Below are positions 1 through 8,694 of a stretch of DNA of 64,000 bases, in pieces. The first letter of the stretch is position 1. The number at the start of each line of letters is the position of its first letter. A model generated the notes under the pieces. It saw only the letters and a list, made by a program, of their open reading frames with translations. It was not told the DNA's origin and searched no databases. Position numbers and translations under genes: made by a program. Source of the DNA: Bacillus pseudomycoides (GTDB lineage Bacteria > Bacillota > Bacilli > Bacillales > Bacillaceae_G); the NCBI RefSeq assembly GCF_002551005.1, contig NZ_NVOY01000032.1, forward strand, positions 1-64,000, read 5' to 3'.

Positions 1-16
1 CCGTCCCGAGCCACCA
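1..16 (+). tRNA. tRNA-Phe, 3' fragment cut by the window edge
   Basis: The first 16 bases are the 3' side of a tRNA: a 3' acceptor strand that would pair with GGCTCGG, discriminator A and an encoded CCA. This end matches Bacillus tRNA-Phe, which is also the usual neighbour of the tRNAs that follow. The anticodon lies outside the window, so identity rests on the acceptor stem. Confidence 0.7.
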
Positions 17-31
17 TTTTGAAATATGCAA

Positions 32-107
<76 letters not shown>

Positions 108-116
108 TTTCAAAAT

Positions 117-192
117 GAGCCATTAGCTCAGTTGGTAGAGCATCTGACTTTTAATCAGAGGGTCGAAGGTTCGAGTCCTTCATGGCTCACCA
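117..192 (+). tRNA. tRNA-Lys (TTT)
   Basis: Acceptor GAGCCAT pairs with ATGGCTC; anticodon loop CTTTTAA gives TTT; CCA is encoded. Nine bases separate it from tRNA-Thr, consistent with co-transcription. Confidence 0.95.
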
Positions 193-199
193 TTTTTAT

Positions 200-270
200 G
201 CGGGTGTAGTTTAGTGGTAAAACAAGAGCCTTCCAAGCTCTGGTCGAGAGTTCGATTCTCTTCACCCGCT
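200..270 (+). tRNA. tRNA-Gly (TCC), no encoded CCA
   Basis: Acceptor GCGGGTG pairs with CACCCGC, discriminator T, anticodon TCC. The next bases are TTTT, so the CCA end is not encoded and must be added by tRNA nucleotidyltransferase. Confidence 0.95.
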
Positions 271-277
271 TTTTCTA

Positions 278-354
<77 letters not shown>

Positions 355-357
355 TAT

Positions 358-432
358 TCCGCAGTAGCTCAGTGGTAGAGCTATCGGCTGTTAACCGATC
401 GGTCGTAGGTTCGAGTCCTACCTGCGGAGCCA
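358..432 (+). tRNA. tRNA-Asn (GTT)
   Basis: Acceptor TCCGCAG pairs with CTGCGGA, discriminator G, anticodon GTT, CCA encoded. Confidence 0.95.
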
Positions 433-440
433 TATAATAT

Positions 441-531
441 AGAGAAGTACCCAAGTGGCTCAAGGGGCTCCCCTGCTAAGGGAGTAGATCGCGTAAGCGG
501 TGCGAGGGTTCGAATCCCTTCTTCTCTGCCA
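441..531 (+). tRNA. tRNA-Ser (GCT)
   Basis: A 91-base tRNA with the long variable arm typical of serine tRNAs. Acceptor AGAGAAG pairs with CTTCTCT, anticodon loop CTGCTAA gives GCT, CCA encoded. Confidence 0.95.
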
Positions 532-537
532 GAAATT

Positions 538-609
538 GGCCCGTTGGTCAAGTGGTTAAGACACCGCCCTTTCACGGCGGTAACACGGGTTCGAATCCCG
601 TACGGGTCA
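538..609 (+). tRNA. tRNA-Glu (TTC), no encoded CCA
   Basis: Acceptor GGCCCGT pairs with ACGGGTC (one G-T pair), discriminator A, anticodon TTC. It is followed by TAC, so CCA is not encoded. This is the last tRNA of the cluster. Confidence 0.95.
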
Positions 610-613
610 TACG

Positions 614-646
614 AAAAGAGATAGCATATATTGCTATCTCTTTTTT
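614..646 (+). terminator. Terminator of the tRNA operon
   Basis: AGAGATAGCA (617-626) and TGCTATCTCT (632-641) form a 10-bp stem with a 5-nt loop, followed directly by a T run. Confidence 0.9.
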
Positions 647-690
647 ATTTATCTTGTCGTGTTGAATAATCTTTTCCGCAAATAATAATA

Positions 691-990
691 TTAAAGTATA
701 ATTGCATCAATGCGCTCGCAATTAACGAGGACAATGCGACCATTTTTATTTATAAATGTAGCAAGACCTGTGTTAAAGTGAAATCCGCTGAAAACTGAAA
801 CGGTTAATGGCACACCATTAACTATAATTTCGGTTACTTTTTTTCCTAAATTAAAAGTGTTTAAAAGGCGACAAATACCTTCAAAATGTTTTTCTTTATT
901 TTTTATTTGTGAAGATTGTATATCTGTATCCTTTACTAAATTTGGAGTGAATATTTTAGGGTTAGCAGTATGGTTTATAAGAATTGGCAT
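691..990 (-). CDS. Small hypothetical protein, paralog of the product at 1084-1317
   Basis: A 99-aa protein that I do not recognise. The start has a clear AGAGGGA ribosome binding site. The last 55 residues share a pattern with the neighbour at 1084-1317: a segment LxTxxxGxxVxxxxNG, then an aromatic F-x-F/N stretch, then a hydrophobic strand ending in VNCERIDAI (here) or IDCRDIQAL (neighbour). The pattern suggests a small beta-barrel fold with a conserved Cys-x-x-Ile. The N-terminal 40 residues are polar and probably flexible. A terminator lies between the two paralogs, so they are separate transcription units in the same direction. No function can be assigned. Confidence 0.7.
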   Translation of the reverse strand: MPILINHTANPKIFTPNLVKDTDIQSSQIKNKEKHFEGICRLLNTFNLGKKVTEIIVNGVPLTVSVFSGFHFNTGLATFINKNGRIVLVNCERIDAIIL

Positions 991-1048
991 GTTTCTTTCC
1001 CTCTTCCGCTTTTGTTTATTTTGAATCGAAATAGTATGTTGAAATGAT

Positions 1049-1080
1049 AAAAAAGAGCTTTTTTCAAAGCTCTTTTTTAT
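1049..1080 (-). terminator. Terminator after the 1084-1317 gene
   Basis: AAAAAAGAGCTTT and AAAGCTCTTTTTT form a stem flanked by A and T runs, so it works in both directions; it lies just 3' of the minus-strand gene at 1084. Confidence 0.85.
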
Positions 1081-1083
1081 AAA

Positions 1084-1317
1084 CTAGCTTGCCTCAATTC
1101 GAAGTGCTTGAATATCACGGCAATCTATAAGAAGTACGCCGCCTGCTTCATCTCCTTCTGTATCAACAAAAGTTGCACAAAAGTTTTGAGGATTAAAATT
1201 AACAAAAGTAACATCATCTATAAAGTTTCCGTTTAGAAAAATATCTACTTCTGTGCCAGGCTGTAAAGTTTCAAGTTGCTCACAGACGCATTTTGTATGC
1301 TTGTTTATATCGATCAA
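1084..1317 (-). CDS. Small hypothetical protein with uncertain start codon
   Basis: A protein of up to 77 aa, paralogous to 691-990 in its C-terminal strand region (ends LIDCRDIQALRIEAS), with the motif LQPGTEVDIFLNG. Function unknown. The start is odd. The reading frame is bounded upstream by TGA at 1324-1326, and a strong AAAGGAG lies at 1318-1324. The TTG at 1315-1317 sits directly against that site, with no spacer. Further in are only ATC and ATA before many sense codons; the ATA (codon 4) would have a normal 9-nt spacing. Either TTG is used with abnormal spacing or a rare ATA/ATC start is used. Confidence 0.65.
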   Translation of the reverse strand: MIDINKHTKCVCEQLETLQPGTEVDIFLNGNFIDDVTFVNFNPQNFCATFVDTEGDEAGGVLLIDCRDIQALRIEAS

Positions 1318-1503
1318 CTCCTTTCAAAATATATTTTTGATTCAATATATAATATATTTGTGAATTAAAAAAAGGTGTGGACAAATTATACACATTTCTA
1401 AGTGCTTATGCTTATGATTTTGAGAGGAAAAGTATGTGAATTATGGTGTGTATAGATGTGATTGGGATGGATTCCATATTTGATGCAATAACTTTATCCT
1501 ATC

Positions 1504-1550
1504 TGTGAAAAAGTTCACAAATAGGTCATAAAATGTGAATACATTCACAA
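1504..1550 (+). promoter_or_regulatory. Tandem Rex/Fnr-type operators upstream of ldh
   Basis: Two palindromes, TGTGAAAAAGTTCACA (1504-1519) and TGTGAATACATTCACA (1534-1549), have centres exactly 30 bp apart. Each fits TGTGAA-N4-TTCACAA, the Gram-positive Rex box, and also TGTGA-N6-TCACA, the Bacillus Fnr/Crp box. With the -10 at 1561, the downstream site is centred near -31 and the upstream site near -61. That geometry would suit repression from one and class I activation from the other. Redox control of lactate dehydrogenase by Rex and Fnr is established in Bacillus; which protein uses which site here is inference. Confidence 0.75.
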
Positions 1551-1560
1551 AGAAACGTGC

Positions 1561-1566
1561 TACAAT
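1561..1566 (+). promoter_or_regulatory. Likely -10 box of the ldh promoter
   Basis: TACAAT, 11 bp after the second operator, with no good -35 at standard spacing; this fits an activator-dependent promoter. The leader to the ldh start would be about 95 nt. Confidence 0.5.
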
Positions 1567-1652
1567 ATGTGTGTAAGGAAGTTAAACAATATAAAATCAG
1601 TATTTTAATTATTTACTTAAATGACAATGCTAATAATGAAATTAAAAAATAG

Positions 1653-2612
<960 letters not shown>

Positions 2613-2627
2613 TCTAAATTGTATAAA

Positions 2628-2676
2628 TCCCTTTCCGGCCTCCCCTGTATACTCCTTTGCCGGAAGGGGTTTTTTT
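2628..2676 (+). terminator. Terminator of ldh
   Basis: TCCCTTTCCGGC (2628-2639) pairs with GCCGGAAGGGG (2659-2669) across a 19-nt loop and is followed by seven T. Confidence 0.9.
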
Positions 2677-2753
2677 ATGTTTTACTTTAATGGAAATTAA
2701 TAACAAAATAGCACTAAACTCCTTTTCTTTTCCACTAAAAAAATTATTCTAAA

Positions 2754-2767
2754 ATAAAACGCTTACA
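2754..2767 (+). promoter_or_regulatory. Candidate cre site (CcpA) upstream of the glycogen operon
   Basis: ATAAAACGCTTACA matches the cre consensus TGWAANCGNTNWCA at all positions except the first two. It lies about 170 bp before glgB, which would fit carbon catabolite control. Prediction only. Confidence 0.4.
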
Positions 2768-2820
2768 ATGAATATTCGTCAAAATTCGATATTTTTCGGT
2801 TAAATTTCATGAAATTACCA

Positions 2821-2860
2821 CGAATTTCTATAAAAAAACGTATGTTTTTTTAGAAATTCG
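2821..2860 (+). promoter_or_regulatory. Long hairpin in the glgB upstream region
   Basis: CGAATTTCTATAAAAAAAC (2821-2839) pairs with GTTTTTTTAGAAATTCG (2844-2860), a 17-bp stem with one bulged T and a GTAT loop. It is not followed by a T run, so it is not a normal terminator. It could be a leader hairpin or an operator. Confidence 0.55.
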
Positions 2861-2932
2861 CAAGGATATTTCAATTTACCGAAGAATAGTAATAACATAT
2901 TTAAAATTCTGTCATCTCGTGAGGTGAACATA

Positions 2933-4870
2933 GTGATTGAGACAAAGTGTAATGTGAACGACATGTTATTGTTCCATGAAGAAAAGTTTTATGATAGCTA
3001 CGAGATTCTTGGTGCTCATTTGACGGTGGAAAATGGAATGGAAGGCACACGTTTTTCCGTATGGGCACCTCATGCACAAGCTGTGAGTATTGTAGGAGAT
3101 TTTAATGAGTGGAATAGCGAGATGCATGAAATGATACGAGTGACAGAGAAAGGGATTTGGTCTTTATTTATACCGAATATTCCTCAGCAGAAATTATATA
3201 AGTATGCAATTCAAACGGGAGAAGGGCATCCGATTTTAAAAGCTGATCCGTATGCAATGTATGCTGAAGTTCGGCCAAATACGGCATCCGTTGTTTACGA
3301 TATAAAAGGTTATAAATGGAAAGATCAGAAGTGGTTTCAGAAAAAGAAACGAAAGCTAATCTATAATGAACCATTAGCCATTTATGAGATTCACTTTGGT
3401 TCTTGGAAAAAGAAAGAAGATGGGTCTTTTTATTCTTATAGAGAAATGGCAGATGAGCTTATTCCGTATGTAGCAGAGCATCAATTTACTCATGTTGAAA
3501 TTATGCCGCTTATTGAACACCCGTATGATCGTTCTTGGGGATATCAAGGAACGGGATATTATGCACCGACAAGTAGATACGGAACACCACAAGATTTTAT
3601 GTATTTTGTCGATGAATGTCACAAATATGGGATCGGTGTCATTTTAGATTGGGTACCAGGACATTTTTGTAAAGACGCTCATGGGCTTTATTTGTTTGAC
3701 GGAGAACCGACGTATGAATATAAAGATCTTGATGTGCAAGAAAACCATGTATGGGGGACAGTGAATTTTGATTTAGGAAAACAAGAAGTGCGAAATTTTC
3801 TTATTTCAAATGCGTTGTTTTGGATGAAGCATTATCATATTGACGGTTTTCGAGTGGATGCGGTTGCGAATATGTTGTATTGGGAGCGTAGTGGAGGACA
3901 GGAAAGCAACGAACATGCAGTATCATTCCTGCAGCAGTTAAATGAAGCTGTATTTGCAGAAGATCCGACTTTCTTAATGACTGCGGAAGATTCAACGGCA
4001 TGGCCGCTCGTAACAGCACCGACTTATGAAGGTGGACTTGGCTTTAATTATAAATGGAATATGGGTTGGATGAATGACATTTTAAAATATATGGAATGTG
4101 CGCCAGAGTATCGGAAATATATACATGACAAAGTAACATTTTCGCTGCTGTATGCGTATTCTGAGAATTTTATTTTACCTTTATCGCATGATGAGGTTGT
4201 ACATGGGAAGAAGTCGCTGTTAAATAAAATGCCGGGTGATTATTGGTCGAAGTTTGCTCAGCTTCGTTTATTGTACGGTTATTTATTTACACATCCAGGG
4301 AAGAAACTGCTCTTTATGGGCGGTGAGTTTGGTCAATTTGATGAATGGAAAGACCTTGAGGACTTAGATTGGAGTTTACATGACTTTGAGATGCATAATT
4401 GTATGCATGATTATTTCAAGGAGCTCATAGCATTGTATAAGCGCTCTAAGCCGCTTTGGCAGCTTGACCATACACCGAAAGGCTTTCAGTGGATTGATGC
4501 GGATAACCGTGAGCAAAGTGTTTTTTCGTTTATTCGCCAAGGCGAAAGAGAAGAGGATGTTCTCGTTATCGTGTGCAACTTTACAAGCGCGTTGTATGAA
4601 AACTATAAAGTTGGCGTACCGGAATTTCGCTATTATAACGAAATTTTAAATAGCGATAGTTCTGCATATGGCGGTTCAGGACAAATTAATAAGAAGCGAT
4701 TAAAGGCGATTATGGAACCTTACCATAATCAGCTTGCACATGTCGAAATGACAATACCACCATTTGGAATTTCAATTTTACGACCAGTGAAAATACGAAA
4801 GGGGAGTAGTAAACAAGATGGTTCAAAAGCAGAAGTGCGTAGCAATGTTATTAGCAGGGGGAAAAGGTAG
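2933..4870 (+). CDS. glgB: 1,4-alpha-glucan branching enzyme
   Basis: Introduces alpha-1,6 branches into glycogen. From the chosen GTG the protein has 645 aa: an N-terminal CBM48-type beta-sandwich (about 15-115), then the GH13 barrel. The catalytic nucleophile is D309 (DGFRVDAV), the acid/base E352 (TAEDST) and the third carboxylate D420 ([10 protein letters not shown]). GTG at 2933 is preferred over the in-frame GTG at 2924 because GAGGTG at 2921-2926 is then a ribosome binding site with 6-nt spacing. First gene of glgBCDAP; its 3' end overlaps glgC by 53 bp. The C-terminal 25 residues are basic and poorly structured. Confidence 0.96.
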   Translation: MIETKCNVNDMLLFHEEKFYDSYEILGAHLTVENGMEGTRFSVWAPHAQAVSIVGDFNEWNSEMHEMIRVTEKGIWSLFIPNIPQQKLYKYAIQTGEGHPILKADPYAMYAEVRPNTASVVYDIKGYKWKDQKWFQKKKRKLIYNEPLAIYEIHFGSWKKKEDGSFYSYREMADELIPYVAEHQFTHVEIMPLIEHPYDRSWGYQGTGYYAPTSRYGTPQDFMYFVDECHKYGIGVILDWVPGHFCKDAHGLYLFDGEPTYEYKDLDVQENHVWGTVNFDLGKQEVRNFLISNALFWMKHYHIDGFRVDAVANMLYWERSGGQESNEHAVSFLQQLNEAVFAEDPTFLMTAEDSTAWPLVTAPTYEGGLGFNYKWNMGWMNDILKYMECAPEYRKYIHDKVTFSLLYAYSENFILPLSHDEVVHGKKSLLNKMPGDYWSKFAQLRLLYGYLFTHPGKKLLFMGGEFGQFDEWKDLEDLDWSLHDFEMHNCMHDYFKELIALYKRSKPLWQLDHTPKGFQWIDADNREQSVFSFIRQGEREEDVLVIVCNFTSALYENYKVGVPEFRYYNEILNSDSSAYGGSGQINKKRLKAIMEPYHNQLAHVEMTIPPFGISILRPVKIRKGSSKQDGSKAEVRSNVISRGKR

Positions 4871-5948
4871 TCGTCTAAGTGCATTAACAAAAAATTTAGC
4901 TAAGCCAGCTGTTCCATTTGGGGGGAAATATCGCATTATTGATTTTACATTAAGTAACTGTGCGAACTCTGGTATCGAAACAGTCGGGATTTTAACACAA
5001 TACCAGCCGTTAGAGTTGCATAGTTATATCGGTATTGGAGATGCATGGGATTTAGACCGTGTAAATGGAGGGGTTACTGTACTTCCTCCTTATGCGGAGT
5101 CTTCAGGTGTGAAATGGTATACAGGAACGGCAAGTGCCATTTATCAAAATTTAAACTATTTAAAGCAGTATGATCCAGAACATGTTCTCATTTTATCTGG
5201 AGATCATATTTATAAGATGGACTATGCCAAAATGCTTGATTATCACGTGGAAAGAGAAGCAGATGTCTCTATTTCTGTTATTGAAGTACCTTGGGATGAA
5301 GCGAGCCGCTTTGGCATTATGAATACGAATGAAGCGATGGAGATTGTTGAATTTGAAGAAAAACCGCAATTTCCAAAAAGTAACCTAGCTTCAATGGGAA
5401 TTTACATTTTTAATTGGGCTATTTTAAAAGAGTATTTAGAAATGGATGCAAGAAATCCAGAATCTAGTAATGACTTCGGGAAAGACGTGATCCCACTTTT
5501 ACTAGATGAAGGTAAAAAGCTTGTTGCGTACCCATTTAGCGGGTATTGGAAAGATGTTGGAACAGTGAAGAGCTTATGGGAGGCAAATATGGATCTACTT
5601 CAGGAAGATTCATCGCTTAATCTATATGACCTTGATTGGAGAATTTGTTCTGTAAATCCGAATCAGCCACCGCAATATATTGCACCATCAGCAGAAGTGG
5701 AAGAATCGTTAATAAATGAAGGCTGTGTTGTTGAAGGGAATGTGCAGCATTCCGTATTGTTTCAAGGGGTAATTGTAGAGGAAGGAAGTAGGATTGTCGA
5801 TTCAGTTATTATGCCAGATGCCAAGGTTGGAAAGAATGTTGTGATTGAGCGTGCTATTGTGGGGCCAGGAATGGTTATTGAAGATGGAACGATTATTCGT
5901 CCTGAAAAAAATATAGAGGACGTTGTGTTAATTGCAGAGGAAATGTAA
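4818..5948 (+). CDS. glgC: Glucose-1-phosphate adenylyltransferase, catalytic subunit
   Basis: Makes ADP-glucose from ATP and glucose-1-phosphate, the committed step of glycogen synthesis. The 376 aa include the nucleotide-binding loop LAGGKGSRL (12-20), [15 protein letters not shown] (29-43), the catalytic region [10 protein letters not shown] (127-136) and an EEKP motif. The C-terminal third is a left-handed beta-helix of hexapeptide repeats. It starts inside the 3' end of glgB. In Bacillus, GlgC acts together with GlgD, the next gene. Confidence 0.96.
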   Translation: MVQKQKCVAMLLAGGKGSRLSALTKNLAKPAVPFGGKYRIIDFTLSNCANSGIETVGILTQYQPLELHSYIGIGDAWDLDRVNGGVTVLPPYAESSGVKWYTGTASAIYQNLNYLKQYDPEHVLILSGDHIYKMDYAKMLDYHVEREADVSISVIEVPWDEASRFGIMNTNEAMEIVEFEEKPQFPKSNLASMGIYIFNWAILKEYLEMDARNPESSNDFGKDVIPLLLDEGKKLVAYPFSGYWKDVGTVKSLWEANMDLLQEDSSLNLYDLDWRICSVNPNQPPQYIAPSAEVEESLINEGCVVEGNVQHSVLFQGVIVEEGSRIVDSVIMPDAKVGKNVVIERAIVGPGMVIEDGTIIRPEKNIEDVVLIAEEM

Positions 5949-6008
5949 AGTGAGACGAATGATTTGCAAGGGAAACTGGTAGAGCGTGACGAAAAGGGGA
6001 TGAGATGA

Positions 6009-7037
6009 GTGAGAGAATCAATGTTAGGAATTATTAATGCGACAGAGAATTTTCCATCATTGCAGCAAGTAACAAATCATCGATCGTTGGCGGTATTGCC
6101 GTTTGGCGGACGTTACCGTTTAATAGATTTTATGCTTTCTAATATGGTAAATTCTCGTATTCATAGTGTAGCTATTTTCACAAGTCATAAAAATCGTTCG
6201 CTCATGGATCATCTCGGTTCTGGGAAACAGTGGGATTTAGATAGGAAACGCGACGGCTTATTTTTATTTCCTCCAAATTGCCAATGTGCTCAAGATGAGT
6301 TTGGCTCATTTGCTCATTTTAGCAGACATATTGACTACTTTTTGCGTAGTAAGCAAGAATATGTTGTCATTACAAACAGTCATGTTGTAACAGCACTTGA
6401 TTTTCAAGCTGTATTAGAGCGTCATTTATATACAAACGCACATATTACGGAAGTATGTCACCGTGGTAAGTCGCTTCAGACGTATGTATTAAAGAAGGAG
6501 TTATTATTACATTTGTTTGAGACGTATCAAGATATGGGCTATTATAGCTTACTTGATATTGTCAAAGAAAAACGAGATACTTCGTTGCGTATGGAAAGTT
6601 ATGAGCATACTGGTTATGTGGCAGTTATAGATTCAATTGAAAGTTATTATAAGCATAGTTTAGAAATATTGCAGCCGGACATTTGGAAGCAAATTTTTCA
6701 GAAAGAGGCGCCAATTTTTACGAAAGTAAAGGATGAGCCGCCAACAAGGTATGGAAAAGAGGCAAGTGTACATAATACGATGATTGCTAACGGCAGTATT
6801 ATCGAAGGGGAAGTAGGAAATAGCGTTGTCTTTCGTTCTGTAAAGATTGGAAAAGGCTCTATCGTTCGTAATAGTATTATTATGCAAAAGGGCCAAATTG
6901 GAGAGAATTGTATACTAGATGGTGTAATCCTTGATAAGGATGTAAAGATTGAAGATGGAACAATATTAACAGGTTCAAGTTATCCATTTGTTGTAGAGAA
7001 AGGAAAGATTCAAAGCAGTAATGTAACAATGCAGTAA
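6009..7037 (+). CDS. glgD: ADP-glucose pyrophosphorylase regulatory subunit GlgD
   Basis: A 342-aa GlgC paralog. It keeps the sugar-binding framework LPFGGRYRLIDF but has lost the nucleotide-binding GGxGxRL loop (replaced by INATENFPSL) and the SGDH motif (replaced by TNSHVVT). So it is probably not catalytic on its own and modulates GlgC in a heterotetramer, as known for Bacillus and Geobacillus. The C-terminal hexapeptide repeats are retained. GTG start at 6009 with AGGGGA 8 nt upstream. A 60-bp gap separates it from glgC. Confidence 0.93.
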   Translation: MRESMLGIINATENFPSLQQVTNHRSLAVLPFGGRYRLIDFMLSNMVNSRIHSVAIFTSHKNRSLMDHLGSGKQWDLDRKRDGLFLFPPNCQCAQDEFGSFAHFSRHIDYFLRSKQEYVVITNSHVVTALDFQAVLERHLYTNAHITEVCHRGKSLQTYVLKKELLLHLFETYQDMGYYSLLDIVKEKRDTSLRMESYEHTGYVAVIDSIESYYKHSLEILQPDIWKQIFQKEAPIFTKVKDEPPTRYGKEASVHNTMIANGSIIEGEVGNSVVFRSVKIGKGSIVRNSIIMQKGQIGENCILDGVILDKDVKIEDGTILTGSSYPFVVEKGKIQSSNVTMQ

Positions 7038-7063
7038 AATCAGAATTGAGAGGAGGAATCTGC

Positions 7064-7099
7064 ATGCTAAGCATAGGTAAATGTTTTACCTATGCTTAG
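7064..7099 (+). CDS. Putative 11-codon leader peptide before glgA
   Basis: ATG at 7064 follows a very strong site, GAGAGGAGG (7048-7056), with 7-nt spacing. The frame encodes [11 protein letters not shown] and stops at TAG 7097-7099. The whole frame lies in the arms of a perfect hairpin (7066-7100), so a translating ribosome would unfold it. The strong ribosome binding site seems wasted otherwise, because glgA begins 22 bp after the stop. Small frames can occur by chance; expression is inferred. Confidence 0.45.
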   Translation: MLSIGKCFTYA

Positions 7100-7100
7100 C
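7066..7100 (+). promoter_or_regulatory. Perfect 16-bp hairpin in the glgD-glgA junction
   Basis: GCTAAGCATAGGTAAA (7066-7081) and its exact reverse complement (7085-7100) flank a TGT loop. No T run follows, so it is not an intrinsic terminator. It could set glgA expression through mRNA processing or stability, or through coupling to the leader frame inside it. Confidence 0.85.
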
Positions 7101-7121
7101 TATTGCGGAGAGACGATTACA

Positions 7122-8627
7122 GTGAATATTTTATTTGCAGTATCAGAGTGCGTACCATTTATTAAATCGGGTGGATTAGCAGATGTAGCCGGAGCACTTC
7201 CAAAGGCGTTACAAAAACTTGGGATGAACGTGCGCGTTATGCTTCCATATTATAGTTTAATTCCGGAGCATATAAGAAAAAAATGTGTGCTTCATAAAGT
7301 GATTACGGTTCAGCTTGGCTGGCGTAATCAATATTGCGGTATTTTGAAATTGGAACAGGAAGGAATTACGTATTACTTTATCGACAATGAGTATTACTTT
7401 AAACGTGATTCCATATATGGTCATTATGATGATGGCGAACGCTTTTCATTTTTCTCAAAGGCTGTATTAGAGTGCATTCCGCATTTAGATTTTGAAGTGG
7501 ATGTTCTGCATTGCCACGATTGGCATACAGCGATGGCAAACTTTTTATTGCGGGAAAAATATCGTGAGCAGCCATTATATGAAAAGATAAAGACTGTTTT
7601 TACGATTCATAATTTGCAGTTTCAAGGTGTGTTTCCGCGCATTGTTATGCATGACTTATTAGAGCTTGGTGATGAGTATTTTCATAGTGAACAGCTTGAG
7701 TTTTACGGAAACATTAACTTTATGAAAGGCGGAATTATTGCCTCTGATATCATTACAGCGGTAAGTCCGACATATAAAGAAGAAATTCAATATCCGTTTT
7801 TCGGAGAGAATTTAGATGGTTTATTGCGTAAATATAACGATAAGCTTGTTGGGATTGTAAATGGAATTGATGATGTTTTGTACAACCCACAGAATGATAA
7901 AACGATAGCGGCAATGTATGATGCAAATTCACTCTATAAAAAAAGAGAGAATAAACGTGCATTGCAGCGTTATTTTGGATTACCAGAAAAAGAAGATGCA
8001 CCAATTATTGCAATGGTTACACGCTTAACGAAGCAAAAAGGATTAGATTTAGTGCGTCATGTTTTTCATGAAATGATGCAAGAAGATGTGCAATGTATTG
8101 TACTTGGATCGGGCGATAAAGAATATGAACAGTTTTTTGAACAAATGGCATATGAATACCCAGATAAAATGAAAGTATATATCGGATTTCATGAAGAACT
8201 GGCACATCAAGTATATGCCGGGTCTGATTTATTTTTAATGCCATCTTTATTTGAACCATGTGGTCTTGGACAGCTTATTGCTCTTATGTACGGAGCGATT
8301 CCAATTGTACGGGAAACAGGCGGGTTAAATGATACTGTTCAATCGTACAATGAAGCTACAAATGAAGGGAATGGTTTTAGTTTTACGAACTTTAATGCGC
8401 ACGATATGCTGCATACAGTGCAGCGTGCCCTGCACTATTATCACGACAAAACGGTATGGCAATCTCTTATGAAACGTGCGATGACGGAGGATTATAGCTG
8501 GAAGCAGTCCGCCGAGAAATATAAGGAGCTATATGCAAGCTTGTCCGGTGTAAATGAAGAACCGCAATCCAATGAGGAAGAAAAGAAGAGTAATCAGAAG
8601 CAACCGATTTTTTCTGTTAACAAGTAG
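7122..8627 (+). CDS. glgA: Glycogen synthase (ADP-glucose)
   Basis: GT5 starch/glycogen synthase that extends alpha-1,4 glucan from ADP-glucose. GTG at 7122 is chosen because the family begins with (M/V)[16 protein letters not shown] lies 9 nt upstream. An ATG at 7092 would put the start inside the hairpin. The product is 501 aa: an N-terminal Rossmann domain with KSGGLADV (ADP-glucose binding), the internal HCHDWHTA motif, and a C-terminal domain with the E-x7-E region in [14 protein letters not shown] and RETGGLNDT. The last 25 residues, rich in E, Q, N and K, extend beyond the usual end near 476 aa and border a bcr1 remnant. Confidence 0.95.
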   Translation: MNILFAVSECVPFIKSGGLADVAGALPKALQKLGMNVRVMLPYYSLIPEHIRKKCVLHKVITVQLGWRNQYCGILKLEQEGITYYFIDNEYYFKRDSIYGHYDDGERFSFFSKAVLECIPHLDFEVDVLHCHDWHTAMANFLLREKYREQPLYEKIKTVFTIHNLQFQGVFPRIVMHDLLELGDEYFHSEQLEFYGNINFMKGGIIASDIITAVSPTYKEEIQYPFFGENLDGLLRKYNDKLVGIVNGIDDVLYNPQNDKTIAAMYDANSLYKKRENKRALQRYFGLPEKEDAPIIAMVTRLTKQKGLDLVRHVFHEMMQEDVQCIVLGSGDKEYEQFFEQMAYEYPDKMKVYIGFHEELAHQVYAGSDLFLMPSLFEPCGLGQLIALMYGAIPIVRETGGLNDTVQSYNEATNEGNGFSFTNFNAHDMLHTVQRALHYYHDKTVWQSLMKRAMTEDYSWKQSAEKYKELYASLSGVNEEPQSNEEEKKSNQKQPIFSVNK

Positions 8628-8634
8628 TAGGGTA

Positions 8635-8680
8635 GAGCTAACCAGCAGTGGAAAAACCATTGCTGGAAGTTTCACTTTGG
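8635..8680 (+). repeat. bcr1 3'-end remnant with hairpin between glgA and glgP
   Basis: This stretch matches the 3' end of the full bcr1 copy at 47092-47245 (GCTAACC, a hairpin, then GCTGGAAGTTTCACTTT). CCAGCAGTGG (8642-8651) pairs with CCATTGCTGG (8657-8666). The hairpin sits between the glgA stop and the glgP ribosome binding site, so it could affect glgP translation or mRNA stability. Confidence 0.65.
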
Positions 8681-8694
8681 AAGAGGTGAGAAAG

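Noticed and set aside
7066-7100. Intrinsic terminator between glgD and glgA
   Set aside because: The stem is perfect but is followed by TATTGCGGAG, not a T run.
8554-8694. Longer N-terminus for GlgP
   Set aside because: The extension would overlap the glgA tail and translate a repeat; the family start and the GAGGTGAG site support TTG 8695.
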